DNA of 64,000 nucleotides from Bacteroidales bacterium (GTDB taxonomy: Bacteria > Bacteroidota > Bacteroidia > Bacteroidales > UBA932): contig JAFSSE010000027.1 in assembly GCA_017445755.1 (NCBI GenBank), positions 31,190-95,189 on the forward strand. Direction: 5' to 3'. Made by a program: the position numbers and the translations under genes. The first letter of the stretch is position 1, and the number at the start of each line of letters is the position of its first letter. Of the stretch, positions 29,941-39,212 are shown piece by piece. The notes below the pieces were generated by a model. It worked only from the letters and a program-made list of their open reading frames with translations, made no database searches and had not been told where the DNA came from.

Positions 29941-31077
29941 CTAACCGAGGAATCCGAGGAGGATACCGGCGGCTACGGCGGAGCCGATTACGCCGGCCAC
30001 ATTCGGGGCCATGGCGTTCATCAGCAGGTGGTTGGAAGGATTCGACTCGCGACCGACGACCTCGCTGACCCGGGCGCTGTCCGGTACGGCTGAGACGCCG
30101 GCGTTCCCGATCAGAGGGTTGATCTTGTTCTTGGTAAAGAGGTTGATCAGTTTGACAAAGAGGACTCCGGAAGCCGTCGCGATTACAAAGGAAAGCAGGC
30201 CGAGCCCGAAAATCAGGAGGGACTTTCCGGTCAGGAACTTGTCCGCCTGGGTCGAGGCGCCGACGGTCACGCCGATAAGGGTGGTGACGACGTCTATCAT
30301 CGGACCGCTGGCCGTGTTCGCAAGACGCTTGGTTACTCCGCTTTCCTTCAGGAGGTTCCCGAAGAAGAGCATGCCGAGCAGCGGCAGGCCGGAGGGAACG
30401 ATGAAGGCGGTCATAAGGAAACCGACGATAGGGAAGATAATCTTTTCCTTCTGGCTGACCTGACGCGGCTTGGGCATCTCGATGAGGCGCTCTTTCTTTG
30501 TTGTCAGAAGGAGCATGATGGGCCTCTGGATAACCGGGACAAGGGCCATGTACGAATAGGCCGAAACGGCGATGGCACCCATCAGATCCGGGGCGAGTTT
30601 CGAGGAGAGGAAGATTGCGGTAGGACCGTCGGCCCCGCCGATGATTCCTATTGCGCCCGCCTCATTGGGCGTGAACCCGAAGGCGAGGGCGAGAAGATAG
30701 GCCCCGAAGATTCCCATCTGGGCGGCGGCTCCGATAAGAATCAGGCGCGGCTGAGAAATCAGGGCGGAGAAGTCCGTCATGGCTCCGATGCCGAGGAAGA
30801 TCAGCGGAGGGTACCAGCCCTGCTTTACGCCCTGGTAAAGGGTGTTGAGCACGGATCCGTCCTCATAGATGCCAATATTGAGCCCCGGGAACATCGGAAT
30901 GTTTCCGATAATCATACCGAAGCCGATCGGAACCAGCAGCAGCGGCTCCCATTCTTTCACGATGCCCATCGTGATGAAGGCGATGCCGATCAGGATCATG
31001 GCAAGGTTTCCCCAGCCGCAGTTCGCGAAGCCGGTAAACTGCCAGAATTGCTGCAAGCTGTCGAAAATTTCTCCCAT
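29941..31077 (-). CDS. mmdB: Na+-translocating decarboxylase beta subunit
   Basis: 378 residues, about nine to ten membrane helices. Shows the family hallmarks 'GGADGPTAIFLSSKLAPDL' with the ion-coupling Asp, and 'LINPLIGNAGVSAVPDSARV' near the C-terminus. It uses the decarboxylation free energy of carboxybiotin to export Na+. It sits last in the mmdA-OadG-mmdC-mmdB order, 2 nt after mmdC and directly ahead of the V-type ATPase genes. Confidence 0.95.
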   Translation of the reverse strand: MGEIFDSLQQFWQFTGFANCGWGNLAMILIGIAFITMGIVKEWEPLLLVPIGFGMIIGNIPMFPGLNIGIYEDGSVLNTLYQGVKQGWYPPLIFLGIGAMTDFSALISQPRLILIGAAAQMGIFGAYLLALAFGFTPNEAGAIGIIGGADGPTAIFLSSKLAPDLMGAIAVSAYSYMALVPVIQRPIMLLLTTKKERLIEMPKPRQVSQKEKIIFPIVGFLMTAFIVPSGLPLLGMLFFGNLLKESGVTKRLANTASGPMIDVVTTLIGVTVGASTQADKFLTGKSLLIFGLGLLSFVIATASGVLFVKLINLFTKNKINPLIGNAGVSAVPDSARVSEVVGRESNPSNHLLMNAMAPNVAGVIGSAVAAGILLGFLG

Positions 31078-31079
31078 GG

Positions 31080-31508
31080 TTATGCGAGGATTACGACACC
31101 CTGTCCTTCGTCAACCCTGTCACCCTTGGCGACAAGGACGCTGGAAACGGTTCCGTCAGCGGTGGCGGAGATTTCGACCTCCATCTTCATGGACTCCAGT
31201 ACGACAACGGTCTGGCCGTTCTTCACCGAATCTCCTTCCCTGACCTTTATGTCAACGACCGTACCCTGCATCGGGGAGGGAACCTTTGTCCCTTCACCCT
31301 TGGCTGCGGGAGCTGCGGCGGGGGCCGCTGCAGGAGCGTTTACGTGAGCCGGGGCGGCCGGAGCGGCAGGCGCTGCCGGTGCCGGAGTGTTTTCTATTTC
31401 GACCTGGTAAGAAGCGCCGTTTACGGTGACGTCAGCTGTTTTTCCTTCCACGGAATTGATAACTACGTCGTAGTCCTTGCCGTTAATCTTGAATTTGTAC
31501 TCTTTCAT
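31080..31508 (-). CDS. mmdC: Biotin carboxyl carrier subunit of decarboxylase
   Basis: 142 residues. An N-terminal domain ('MKEYKFKINGKDYDV') is joined by an Ala/Pro-rich linker (about 45-70) to a C-terminal biotinyl domain whose Lys lies in 'VLESMKMEVEI'. The usual residue before Met is Ala (AMKM); here it is Ser, a tolerated variant. It shuttles CO2 as carboxybiotin between mmdA and mmdB. Confidence 0.92.
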   Translation of the reverse strand: MKEYKFKINGKDYDVVINSVEGKTADVTVNGASYQVEIENTPAPAAPAAPAAPAHVNAPAAAPAAAPAAKGEGTKVPSPMQGTVVDIKVREGDSVKNGQTVVVLESMKMEVEISATADGTVSSVLVAKGDRVDEGQGVVILA

Positions 31509-31523
31509 ATTGGGTTTCTTTTA

Positions 31524-32411
31524 TTATCTGGGGTATTTCCGTTTCATGAGTTCCTTGTTGCTCCAGGCGGAGGGCCTCCCGGCGATGGTCAGGATGTAGG
31601 ATTCGGAGTCGTGGGCCGAACCGGAAAGATAGAGGTCGAGGGCCATTGCGATTGCCGCGGCCTCGTCTTCCCCTCCTTCCATGCTCAGGGCCATGGCTAT
31701 CGCCGCAGCGGTTTCCGCGTCGGCCGAACCGGCGACTTTCGCGGCCTTGGCCTTCCTCCGGCGCATCCTGTATTTCCCGGAGAAGGAATTTCCGGAGATT
31801 GTGAAAATAATCAGGAGGATAAAGAGCGCCCCGAAAACAACTGAAACAGAGGTAATTGTCAAAATAAGGCCATAAGGGTCGGTCCTGGCCATCCGTTCGG
31901 AGCCGCTTTCGATGATTCCTTCGGTATTCATCGCTCCCGGGGTCGGGTCGGCGGGAAGGGAATCCGTCTTGAAATCCATCTTCTTATTGTCCCTTGCGAC
32001 TTTCCTGACAGACATGTCGGCAGGGAGGTCGGCGGGGATTTCAATGGAGTCGATAACGGTTTTTCCGTCAGTCGAAATGAGGTAGAGGGTGGTTCCGCGG
32101 AGAATCGGGAAGTCGGGCCGGAGCAGGGTCACCTGGCGTGCGCCGAGCCGGTTTGCAAGGACTCCCTTTGGAATCATGTATTTTTTCGGCTCGGCCGGGT
32201 TGTCGGTCAGGTAGCAGCCGGCGAAATTGACCGTTCCCTGGGAATTGTTGGTAAGTTCCACCCAGGGCGAGTGTTCCCCCTTCTCATCCACGATTCCGCT
32301 GACATTCTCCACCAGGACTTCCGTGATGCGGAGGTCGGAGAGATTCTGCCCGCGGAGGGGGAAGAGCCCTGCAAGCAGGGTAAATGCGAGAATGAGCAGT
32401 CTTTTTTTCAT
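31524..32411 (-). CDS. OadG-type gamma/delta subunit with lamin-tail domain
   Basis: 295 residues. Signal peptide (MKKRLLILAFTLLAGLFPLRGQ), an extracytoplasmic lamin-tail (LTD) domain (about 25-150; 'ITEVLVEN', 'HSPWVELTNNSQGTVNFAGCYLTD'), one membrane helix of OadG type (about 178-202) and a basic cytoplasmic tail. The tail has an internal duplication, AAAIAMAL twice about 17 residues apart. OadG subunits assemble and stabilise the sodium pump; the fused LTD is a Bacteroidota feature. Confidence 0.85.
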   Translation of the reverse strand: MKKRLLILAFTLLAGLFPLRGQNLSDLRITEVLVENVSGIVDEKGEHSPWVELTNNSQGTVNFAGCYLTDNPAEPKKYMIPKGVLANRLGARQVTLLRPDFPILRGTTLYLISTDGKTVIDSIEIPADLPADMSVRKVARDNKKMDFKTDSLPADPTPGAMNTEGIIESGSERMARTDPYGLILTITSVSVVFGALFILLIIFTISGNSFSGKYRMRRRKAKAAKVAGSADAETAAAIAMALSMEGGEDEAAAIAMALDLYLSGSAHDSESYILTIAGRPSAWSNKELMKRKYPR

Positions 32412-32414
32412 CGC

Positions 32415-33971
32415 TTACAGGGGCAGGTTGTCGTGTTTCTTTGCGGGGAGTTCCTGCTTTTTCGAGGCGAGGAACTCGAGGGCGCGGATTACGCGGAAGC
32501 GGGTGTTACGCGGCTCAATCACGTCATCGATATATCCATAGCGGGCCGCCTGGTAGGGATTCGAGAAGAGCTCTTCGTATTCTTTCTTCTTTTCGGCGAA
32601 GATTTCATCCGCCCGCTCGGGATCGGACTTTATCTCTTTGGAATAGAGGACGTTGACAGCTCCGTCGGCACCCATGACCGCGATTTCGGCCGAGGGCCAG
32701 GCGTAGTTGATATCGCCCCGAAGCTGCTTGCAGCTCATTACGATATGGGCTCCTCCGTAGGACTTTCGGAGGGTCACCGTAACCTTAGGGACGGTCGCTT
32801 CGCCGTAAGCGTAGAGGAGTTTGGCGCCGTTTGTGATAATGGCCCCGTATTCCTGGCGGGTTCCGCAGAGGAAGCCGGGTACGTCCACAAGGGTTACCAG
32901 CGGAATGTTGAACGCGTCGCAGAAGCGGACGAAGCGGGATGCCTTCCGGGAGGCGTTGATATCGAGGGCGCCTGCCAGTATTGAGGGCTGATTGGCTACC
33001 ACGCCGACGCTGCGTCCGTTCATATGGGCGAAGCCCACGATAATGTTTCTGGCGAAGTTCCTGTGGACCTCGAGGAAAGCCCCGTCGTCAACTATGCTCC
33101 GGATGACCCGGTACATGTCGTATGCCTTGTTGGGGTTGTCCGGAACTATTTCATTGAGGGAATCGTCAACGCGGTTGTACGGATCCGAGGTCGGCTTTAC
33201 CGGAGCTTCCTCCAGATTGTTCTGCGGGAGATATGAAAGCAGCTCCCTGATGGTCGCGATGCCTTCCTCCTCGTTTTCCGCGGCGAAATGGGCGACGCCG
33301 GACTTTGATGCATGGACGGAAGCTCCGCCGAGGTCCTCCTGGGAAACTTCCTCACCGGTCACGCTCTTTACGACGGCCGGTCCGGTCAGGAACATGTAGG
33401 ACGTGTCCTTTACCATCAGGGTGAAGTCCGTGAGGGCGGGGGAATAGACAGCTCCGCCGGCGCAGGGACCGAAAATGCCGCTGATCTGGGGGATGACGCC
33501 GGAAGAGAGGATATTCCTTTCGAAAATCTCGCCGTATCCCGCGAGGGCGTCGATTCCTTCCTGGATGCGGGCTCCGCCGGAGTCGTTCAGCCCGACGCAC
33601 GGGGCTCCGTTTTTGACGGCCATGTCCATGACCTTGCAAATCTTCTCGGACATGGTTTTGGAGAGGGAACCGCCGGTTACCGTGAAATCCTGGGCGAAGA
33701 CATAGACGGGTCTTCCGTTGACGGTACCGCAGCCGGTGACTACTCCGTCGCCGTCAAAGTGCTGCTTCTCCATGCCGAAGTTCGTGCAGCGGTGCTGGAC
33801 GAACATGTCGAATTCCTCGAAACTGCCCTCGTCAAGGAGGAGGGCAATGCGCTCACGCGCGGTCTTCTTTCCCTTTGCATGCTGGGCTTCGATGCGTTTC
33901 TCGCCGCCGCCGAGGACTGCCTTGGCCCTCCTGTCGACGAGTTTCGCAATATTTTCCTGCTGGATGCTCAT
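32415..33971 (-). CDS. mmdA: Methylmalonyl-CoA decarboxylase / acyl-CoA carboxyltransferase alpha subunit
   Basis: About 518 residues from ATG 33971 ([17 protein letters not shown]). Two crotonase-fold halves with '[23 protein letters not shown]' and '[16 protein letters not shown]' (N-half), '[28 protein letters not shown]' and '[11 protein letters not shown]' (C-half) fit propionyl/methylmalonyl-CoA carboxyltransferases. With OadG, a biotin carrier and a beta subunit in the same operon it is best read as the decarboxylase of a sodium pump in the succinate-propionate pathway. Confidence 0.92.
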   Translation of the reverse strand: MSIQQENIAKLVDRRAKAVLGGGEKRIEAQHAKGKKTARERIALLLDEGSFEEFDMFVQHRCTNFGMEKQHFDGDGVVTGCGTVNGRPVYVFAQDFTVTGGSLSKTMSEKICKVMDMAVKNGAPCVGLNDSGGARIQEGIDALAGYGEIFERNILSSGVIPQISGIFGPCAGGAVYSPALTDFTLMVKDTSYMFLTGPAVVKSVTGEEVSQEDLGGASVHASKSGVAHFAAENEEEGIATIRELLSYLPQNNLEEAPVKPTSDPYNRVDDSLNEIVPDNPNKAYDMYRVIRSIVDDGAFLEVHRNFARNIIVGFAHMNGRSVGVVANQPSILAGALDINASRKASRFVRFCDAFNIPLVTLVDVPGFLCGTRQEYGAIITNGAKLLYAYGEATVPKVTVTLRKSYGGAHIVMSCKQLRGDINYAWPSAEIAVMGADGAVNVLYSKEIKSDPERADEIFAEKKKEYEELFSNPYQAARYGYIDDVIEPRNTRFRVIRALEFLASKKQELPAKKHDNLPL

Positions 33972-33979
33972 ATTAAAGT

Positions 33980-34011
33980 CAGATATATTCAAAAAAAACC
34001 TTTCCATCAAG
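33980..34011 (-). promoter_or_regulatory. Weak promoter candidate for mmd operon
   Basis: Minus-strand CTTG (34008-34011), 20-nt spacer, TATATCTG (33980-33987), one mismatch in each box. It overlaps the arg terminator; the start would fall almost at the ATG. Confidence 0.35.
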
Positions 34012-34017
34012 GAAAGG
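33991..34017 (-). terminator. Terminator of the arginine operon
   Basis: Minus-strand CCTTTCC-TTGAT-GGAAAGG, a perfect 7-bp stem with 5-nt loop, followed by eight U, 15 nt after the argH stop. Confidence 0.9.
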
Positions 34018-34031
34018 CAAATATACTGCTT

Positions 34032-35333
34032 TTAATCGTTTTGTGCAAACGCGCTCGCGCGCGACATCTTCTCGGCTATCTCCTCCGTACAGAGGTTCCC
34101 GACTGAGCCCTCGTGGGTGTGATGAAGAGTTTTGTCCGGCCTGAATCGGCCCTCGTTTACCTCAATTCCAACTTCCCTGTAAGCGTCGCGGAAGGGTTTT
34201 CCCTTGAGGGTCCGGCGGTTGACCTCTTCGACCGTGAAGATATTATCGTACAGGGGCTCATCCAGGATACCCTCCCGGACCTCGATGTTCCGGAGCATAT
34301 AGTCGGCCATTCCGAGGCAGCTGTGGGTCAGCTCCAGGGCGGGGAAGAGGATGTCCTTGAGGAGCTGGAGATCGCGGTGGTAACCGTGCTGGAGATTGCT
34401 GCAGAGCATGGTAATGGTGTTTTCCGCCGCCATGATCCGGATGCACTGCCCGCGCATGATTTCCCATACGTCCGGATTCTTCTTGTGGGGCATGATGCTG
34501 GAACCCGTAGTCAGTTCGTCCGGGAAACTGATGAAGCCGAAGTTGGGGCACATGTAGAGGCAGCAGTCTGCGGCGAGACGGTTGAGGGTCAGCGCAATGG
34601 ACCCAATGGCGGAGGCGACGGCCTTCTCGGTCTTACCCCTTGAGAGCTGGCATGAAACGCTGTTGTACTCGAGCTCTCCGAAGCCGAGCAGCTCCGTAGT
34701 CATCTTACGGTCGAGGGGGAAGGAATTGCCATAGCCCGCGGCAGATCCGAGGGGGTTGCAGTCGGCGACCTTCCATGCCCCTGAGAGTATGAACATATCG
34801 TCCGCGAGCTGCTCCGCATAGGCGCCGAACCAGAGCCCGAAGGAGGACGGCATGGCCATCTGTCCGTGGGTATAGCCGGGAATGAGAACGTCCTTGTAGC
34901 GTTCGCTGAGCCCCTGGAGGGTCTTGAAAAGGGTTAAGACCCCGGCCCGGATTTTCAGTATCTCATCCCGGAAGAAGAGTTTCACGTCGAGGGCTACCTG
35001 GTCGTTTCTGGAGCGGCCGGAGTGGATCTTTTTCCCGACATCTCCGAGGCGCCGGGTCAGGAGGAGCTCAACCTCTGAGTGGATGTCCTCGACATCGTCC
35101 TCGAGTACAAAGGTCCCTGCCTGTATTTCCCCGAGAATACCGTTCAGGGCTTCCGTCAGGGTTTCGAGTTCTTCCTTAGAGAGGAGTCCAATGCTCTCGA
35201 GCATTTTTATATGGGCGAGGGAGCCCTTTACGTCGTACTGTGCAAGGCGAAGGTCCAGGGCCCGGTCGTTCCCGACAGTAAACGTTTCAACGGCTTCGGT
35301 GGCCGATTTTCCTTTATTCCAAAGAGTTGCCAT
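34032..35333 (-). CDS. argH: Argininosuccinate lyase
   Basis: 433 residues; splits argininosuccinate to arginine and fumarate. 'SGRSRNDQVALDVKLF', 'HGQMAMPSSFGLWF' and the catalytic-loop signature 'GSSIMPHKKNPDVWE' are clear. Last gene of the arginine operon; it starts next to the previous stop and is followed by an intrinsic terminator. Confidence 0.96.
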   Translation of the reverse strand: MATLWNKGKSATEAVETFTVGNDRALDLRLAQYDVKGSLAHIKMLESIGLLSKEELETLTEALNGILGEIQAGTFVLEDDVEDIHSEVELLLTRRLGDVGKKIHSGRSRNDQVALDVKLFFRDEILKIRAGVLTLFKTLQGLSERYKDVLIPGYTHGQMAMPSSFGLWFGAYAEQLADDMFILSGAWKVADCNPLGSAAGYGNSFPLDRKMTTELLGFGELEYNSVSCQLSRGKTEKAVASAIGSIALTLNRLAADCCLYMCPNFGFISFPDELTTGSSIMPHKKNPDVWEIMRGQCIRIMAAENTITMLCSNLQHGYHRDLQLLKDILFPALELTHSCLGMADYMLRNIEVREGILDEPLYDNIFTVEEVNRRTLKGKPFRDAYREVGIEVNEGRFRPDKTLHHTHEGSVGNLCTEEIAEKMSRASAFAQND

Positions 35334-36386
35334 CTAGATATGATTCATAAGTTCACGTATCAGTTCGGTATAGGTTTCGATCGCCTCTTCTATCTCGGCG
35401 GTCCGGATGAACTCGTCGGCATGGTGGGAGCGGGCCGAGTCGCCGGGCCCTATCTTGACGCCAGGGCAGCTTATCCTCATCCAGTCCGAGGAAGTGGGGG
35501 AGGAGAAGGTCGGAAGGCCGAGGGCTTCGACAGAGGCGTAGAGGGGACTTCCGGGAGGGGTCGCGGAGCTCCTGTTGGCGAGGTTCCGGGCTTTCAGGGT
35601 GCTTCGGCATTCCGCCTGGAGTTCGGAGAGGATTTCCTCCCCGGTGTAGCACTCGGTCGGACGGATGTCAACTACGAAAGTGCATCGGTCCGGAATCACG
35701 TTGTGGGCTTCTCCAGCGGCGATTTGGGTAACGTTGAGATGGACCTTTCCCATCACCGTGGAGACCTTTTCGAAGACATGGGAACGGAGGGCCGCAATAT
35801 CGTCAAGGGCGATATAAAGGGCATTGACCCCCTCGCTCCTTGCCGCATGGCCGCTGACCCCCTCGGCGGTGCCGTCAAGCACCAGAAGCCCCCTTTCGGA
35901 GGTTGCCGCCCTCATCCCGGTCGGCTCGCCGATAATGGCCCAGTCTGCCGGTAAGGGCCAGAGACCCCGCATTCCGTCCGCTCCGGAGCGCTCCTCTTCG
36001 ACCGTAAGGACAAGGAGGAGGTTAAGGGGCATCTCGTTATCATAGAAGCGCGAAAATGCGGAAATCATGGACACTACGCTGCCGCCGTCATCGTTGCTGC
36101 CTAGCCCATAGACGGTATCCTCCGAGTAGGGGGGATTATAAGGGTCGAAGGTATAGTCCGAAGCCGGCTCTACAGTGTCCATGTGGGCGCACAGCATCAG
36201 CGTCGGTTTCCTGCTGTCATAGAGGCGGTTACGGGCGATGATATTAAGTTTTTCTTCGCCCGCTTCGATATCGTGGTTTCGAAGGAAGGATAGGATGTGG
36301 GAGCTGACCGCCTCCTCATGGAAGGAGGTGGATGGAATCCGGACCATTTCCCGGAGCAGTCCGACGGCTTCTTCTGGAGTAATCAT
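35334..36386 (-). CDS. argE: M20 deacylase, N-acyl-ornithine/citrulline deacylase
   Basis: 350 residues of the ArgE/DapE metallopeptidase family: 'LMLCAHMDTVEP' (metal His/Asp), 'GLGSNDDGGSVVSM' (bridging Asp), 'LLLVLTVEEERSGADG' (catalytic Glu), 'SHHADEFIRTAEI' (C-terminal His). With the adjacent acyl-ornithine carbamoyltransferase the substrate is expected to be N-succinyl- or N-acetyl-citrulline, giving citrulline for ArgG. Overlaps argB by 4 bp. Confidence 0.85.
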   Translation of the reverse strand: MITPEEAVGLLREMVRIPSTSFHEEAVSSHILSFLRNHDIEAGEEKLNIIARNRLYDSRKPTLMLCAHMDTVEPASDYTFDPYNPPYSEDTVYGLGSNDDGGSVVSMISAFSRFYDNEMPLNLLLVLTVEEERSGADGMRGLWPLPADWAIIGEPTGMRAATSERGLLVLDGTAEGVSGHAARSEGVNALYIALDDIAALRSHVFEKVSTVMGKVHLNVTQIAAGEAHNVIPDRCTFVVDIRPTECYTGEEILSELQAECRSTLKARNLANRSSATPPGSPLYASVEALGLPTFSSPTSSDWMRISCPGVKIGPGDSARSHHADEFIRTAEIEEAIETYTELIRELMNHI

Positions 36387-37144
36387 TGCAGCAGGGTTCC
36401 GATAGGTTTGAGAAGGTTTGAGCAGTGGGTCACGATGACCTCGGATACTCCTCCGTCGATGGCGGAGAAGGCATTGTCCAGTTTCGGAACCATGCCCTTT
36501 GAAATGGCTCCGGACTCCTTCAGATCCGCATAGGTGGCCCTGTCGAGAAGGGGAATTACCGAAGAGTCGTCATCCGCATTCCGGAGTACGCCCGGCTTTT
36601 CAAAGCAGTAGATCAGCCGGGTCCTGTCGTAGGCGGCGAGGGCGGAAGCCGTCCTGGCGGCTATGGTGTCCGCGTTGGTATTCAGGAGGTTACCGTCCTT
36701 GTCCGCGGTTATGGCGCAGAGTACCGGAACCCTTTCCTCGTCCATAAGTCCCTTCAGGAAACCGGTATTGACCCACTCGACGTCTCCTACGCAGCCGTAA
36801 TCTACCGGCTCCGGAGACCGCCTTTTCGAAATGACCGCCTTGCCGTCAGCCCCGGAAAGCCCGACGGCGTCGCAGCCGAGGGCCTGGAGGGAGGCGACAA
36901 TGGTCTTGTTGAACCAGCCGGCATAGACCATGGTGACAAGCTTCAGGGTCTCCCCGTCCGTTACCCGGCGCCCTTCCAGAAGGACCGGCTCAATGCCGAG
37001 GGCCTGCTGGAGGCGGGAGGCCATAACCCCGCCGCCATGGACGAGGACCTTGTGCCCCGGGAGGTTAACGAAGTCCTTTAGGAAACTTCTTAGAAGAAGC
37101 TCATTGTCAATGACATTCCCTCCTATTTTTACAATTGTAATCAT
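36383..37144 (-). CDS. argB: N-acyl-glutamate kinase
   Basis: 253 residues of the amino-acid kinase family: 'VKIGGNVIDN', 'KVLVHGGGVMASRLQQALGI', 'NADTIAARTASALAAYDRT', 'GMVPKLDNAFSAIDGGVSEV'. Phosphorylates N-acetyl- (or succinyl-) glutamate. Overlaps both neighbours by ATGA junctions. Confidence 0.94.
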   Translation of the reverse strand: MITIVKIGGNVIDNELLLRSFLKDFVNLPGHKVLVHGGGVMASRLQQALGIEPVLLEGRRVTDGETLKLVTMVYAGWFNKTIVASLQALGCDAVGLSGADGKAVISKRRSPEPVDYGCVGDVEWVNTGFLKGLMDEERVPVLCAITADKDGNLLNTNADTIAARTASALAAYDRTRLIYCFEKPGVLRNADDDSSVIPLLDRATYADLKESGAISKGMVPKLDNAFSAIDGGVSEVIVTHCSNLLKPIGTLLQ

Positions 37145-38094
37145 AGCGAAAGCAGGATTTCCTTAAGAACTGTCTGGGCGGATACGACGCGGTTTGCGGC
37201 CTCCGGTATTACTATGGACCTGGGGCTTTCGATAACCTCGTCGGTTACTATCATGTTCCTACGGACAGGGAGGCAGTGCATGAAATAGGCGTCGTTTGTC
37301 AGGGCCATCTTTTCCCTGCTGACAGTCCATGAACGGTCGGTCGAAAGGACCTTTCCGTAATTCTCTCCCGAGTATGCGGCCCAGTTTTTGGCATAAACGA
37401 AATCCGCCCCTTCGAGGGCCTTGTCCTGGTCGTATTCAATTCGGGCTCCGGCGGTGAAGTCAGGGTCCAGCTCATAGCCCTTCGGATGGGTTATGACAAA
37501 ATCGAAACCGGTCAGGTTCATTCCCTCTGCGAAGGAGTTCGGAACGGCCTGGGGAAGGGCCTTCGGATGGGGAGCCCAGGTCATGACGACCTTCGGCCTT
37601 TCCTTTTTCCTGTATTCCTCGATGGTTATCATGTCGGCAAAGGTCTGGAGAGGGTGCCGGGTCGCTGCTTCCATGGAAAAGACGGGACGTCCGGAATACT
37701 GGATGAACTGGTTGAGAATCACCTCGTTATAGTCGTCTTCCCGGGATTCGAAACGGGCGAAGGAGCGGACCCCGATGATGTCGCAGTAGGATCCCATTAC
37801 CGGAATCGCCTCGAGGAGGTGCTCCGACTTGTCCCCGTTCATTATGACCCCGCGCTCGGTTTCGAGCTTCCAGGCCCCCTGGTTCACGTCCAGGACTATT
37901 ACGTTCATCCCGAGGTTCATTGCCGCCTTCTGGGTCGAAAGGCGGGTCCGGAGACTGTTGTTGAAAAAGATCATGAGGAGGGTCTTGTTCCTTCCGAGCT
38001 CCTGGTCGGCGAAAGGATTCTCCTTTACATATCTTGCCTTGGCGAACGCTTCTTCCAGGTTGCCGAGCTGTTTTACAGAGGTAAAATGTTTCAT
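37141..38094 (-). CDS. argF': N-succinylornithine carbamoyltransferase (SOTCase-type)
   Basis: 317 residues. Carbamoyl-phosphate loop 'FFNNSLRTR', second-substrate and CP residues 'MEAATRHPLQ' and 'MHCLPVRRN'. It resembles the Bacteroides fragilis ArgF' enzyme throughout. Published work names one residue, Glu92 in Xanthomonas acetylornithine and Pro90 in Bacteroides succinylornithine enzymes, as the specificity switch. Here the aligned position is Ser90 in 'GDKSEHLLEA'. Engineered Ser at this site was reported to favour succinylornithine, so succinyl specificity is predicted. Confidence 0.9.
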   Translation of the reverse strand: MKHFTSVKQLGNLEEAFAKARYVKENPFADQELGRNKTLLMIFFNNSLRTRLSTQKAAMNLGMNVIVLDVNQGAWKLETERGVIMNGDKSEHLLEAIPVMGSYCDIIGVRSFARFESREDDYNEVILNQFIQYSGRPVFSMEAATRHPLQTFADMITIEEYRKKERPKVVMTWAPHPKALPQAVPNSFAEGMNLTGFDFVITHPKGYELDPDFTAGARIEYDQDKALEGADFVYAKNWAAYSGENYGKVLSTDRSWTVSREKMALTNDAYFMHCLPVRRNMIVTDEVIESPRSIVIPEAANRVVSAQTVLKEILLSL

Positions 38095-39212
38095 ATCAGT
38101 TCGTTCCAGGATTTGATGAATTCTTTTGCAGTTTCCGGGGAAATTGTGAGGGAGGGGAGGAGGCGGATTACCGAAGGACCGGCGGCTCCGGTGAAATAAT
38201 GCTTTTCGAAAAGCAGGCGGTCCCGAAGTCCCGAGTATCCTTCCTGGAGTTCGAGCCCTATCATAAGCCCCCGTCCGCGGTATTCCAGGACTGCCTTGTT
38301 AGAAGAAAGTCCGGCCTTGAAAACATCCCCTACCCGGGCTGCATTCTCAATAAGATGCTCGTTTTCAATGATGTCGAGGACGGCGAGGGCGGCCGTACAG
38401 GCGAGATGGTTCCCTCCGAAGGTGGTCCCGAGCATGCCGTATTCGCTCCGGATGTCGGGGGCTATCAGGACGCCTCCGATAGGGAAGCCGTTTCCCATCC
38501 CCTTTGCCGTCGTTATGATATCCGGCCGGATACCGGAGGGTTGATGGGCGAAGAAGTGCCCGGTCCTGCCGTATCCGGACTGGACCTCGTCGAGGATGAG
38601 GAGGGTGCCGGTCTCCCGGCAGAGTTTTTCGAGTTCCTTGAGGAAGGCGTCCGTGGGAGAGTGGATGCCCGCAACGCCCTGGATGCCCTCCACAATGACT
38701 CCGGCGTAGGTTTTTGTACGTATTTCTTTTTCGGCGGACCCGAGGTCGTTCAGGGGTACGAAGGTGACCTTCCCGCTGTGGTTGAAAGGGGCCTGGATTT
38801 TAGGGTTGTCGGTCGCCTCTACAGCTCCGGAGGTCCTTCCGTGGAAGGCCTTCCGGAAGGCGAGAATCTTCTCCCGGGAGGTCTGGAAAGAGGCGAGTTT
38901 CATCGCATTCTCGTTGGCCTCAGCCCCGCTGTTGCAGAGAAAGAGCGAGTAGTCCGCATACCCGGAGACCTCTCCGAGCCGGCGCGCGAGGTCTTTCTGG
39001 AGAGAGTTCTGGACGGCATTGGAATAGAATCCCAGACGGTGGAGCTGCTCCGATATCTTTTCTACGTAATACGGATGGCAGTGGCCTACGGAGATGACGG
39101 CGTGGCCCCCGTAAAGGTCGGTATATTCGACCCCGAGAGAGTCCCAGAGCTTGGTGTCCAGGCCCCGCACGGGTTCGATGTCCCAGAGTTTATATGTTTT
39201 GAACGGTTCCAT
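38091..39212 (-). CDS. argD: Acyl-ornithine aminotransferase
   Basis: 373 residues, class III PLP aminotransferase. 'CNSGAEANENAMKLA', 'HGRTSGAVEATDNPK', 'LILDEVQSGYGRTG' (PLP-contacting Asp) and the Schiff-base Lys in 'DIITTAKGMGNGFPIGG'. Converts N-acyl-glutamate semialdehyde to N-acyl-ornithine. One-base overlap with argC and 4 bp with argF'. Confidence 0.94.
   Translation of the reverse strand: MEPFKTYKLWDIEPVRGLDTKLWDSLGVEYTDLYGGHAVISVGHCHPYYVEKISEQLHRLGFYSNAVQNSLQKDLARRLGEVSGYADYSLFLCNSGAEANENAMKLASFQTSREKILAFRKAFHGRTSGAVEATDNPKIQAPFNHSGKVTFVPLNDLGSAEKEIRTKTYAGVIVEGIQGVAGIHSPTDAFLKELEKLCRETGTLLILDEVQSGYGRTGHFFAHQPSGIRPDIITTAKGMGNGFPIGGVLIAPDIRSEYGMLGTTFGGNHLACTAALAVLDIIENEHLIENAARVGDVFKAGLSSNKAVLEYRGRGLMIGLELQEGYSGLRDRLLFEKHYFTGAAGPSVIRLLPSLTISPETAKEFIKSWNELI

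Noticed and set aside
34018-34025. Perfect minus-strand TATATTTG as the mmd operon promoter
   Set aside because: Transcription would start inside the terminator hairpin of the arginine operon, which would fold at the 5' end; the box is more likely fortuitous.
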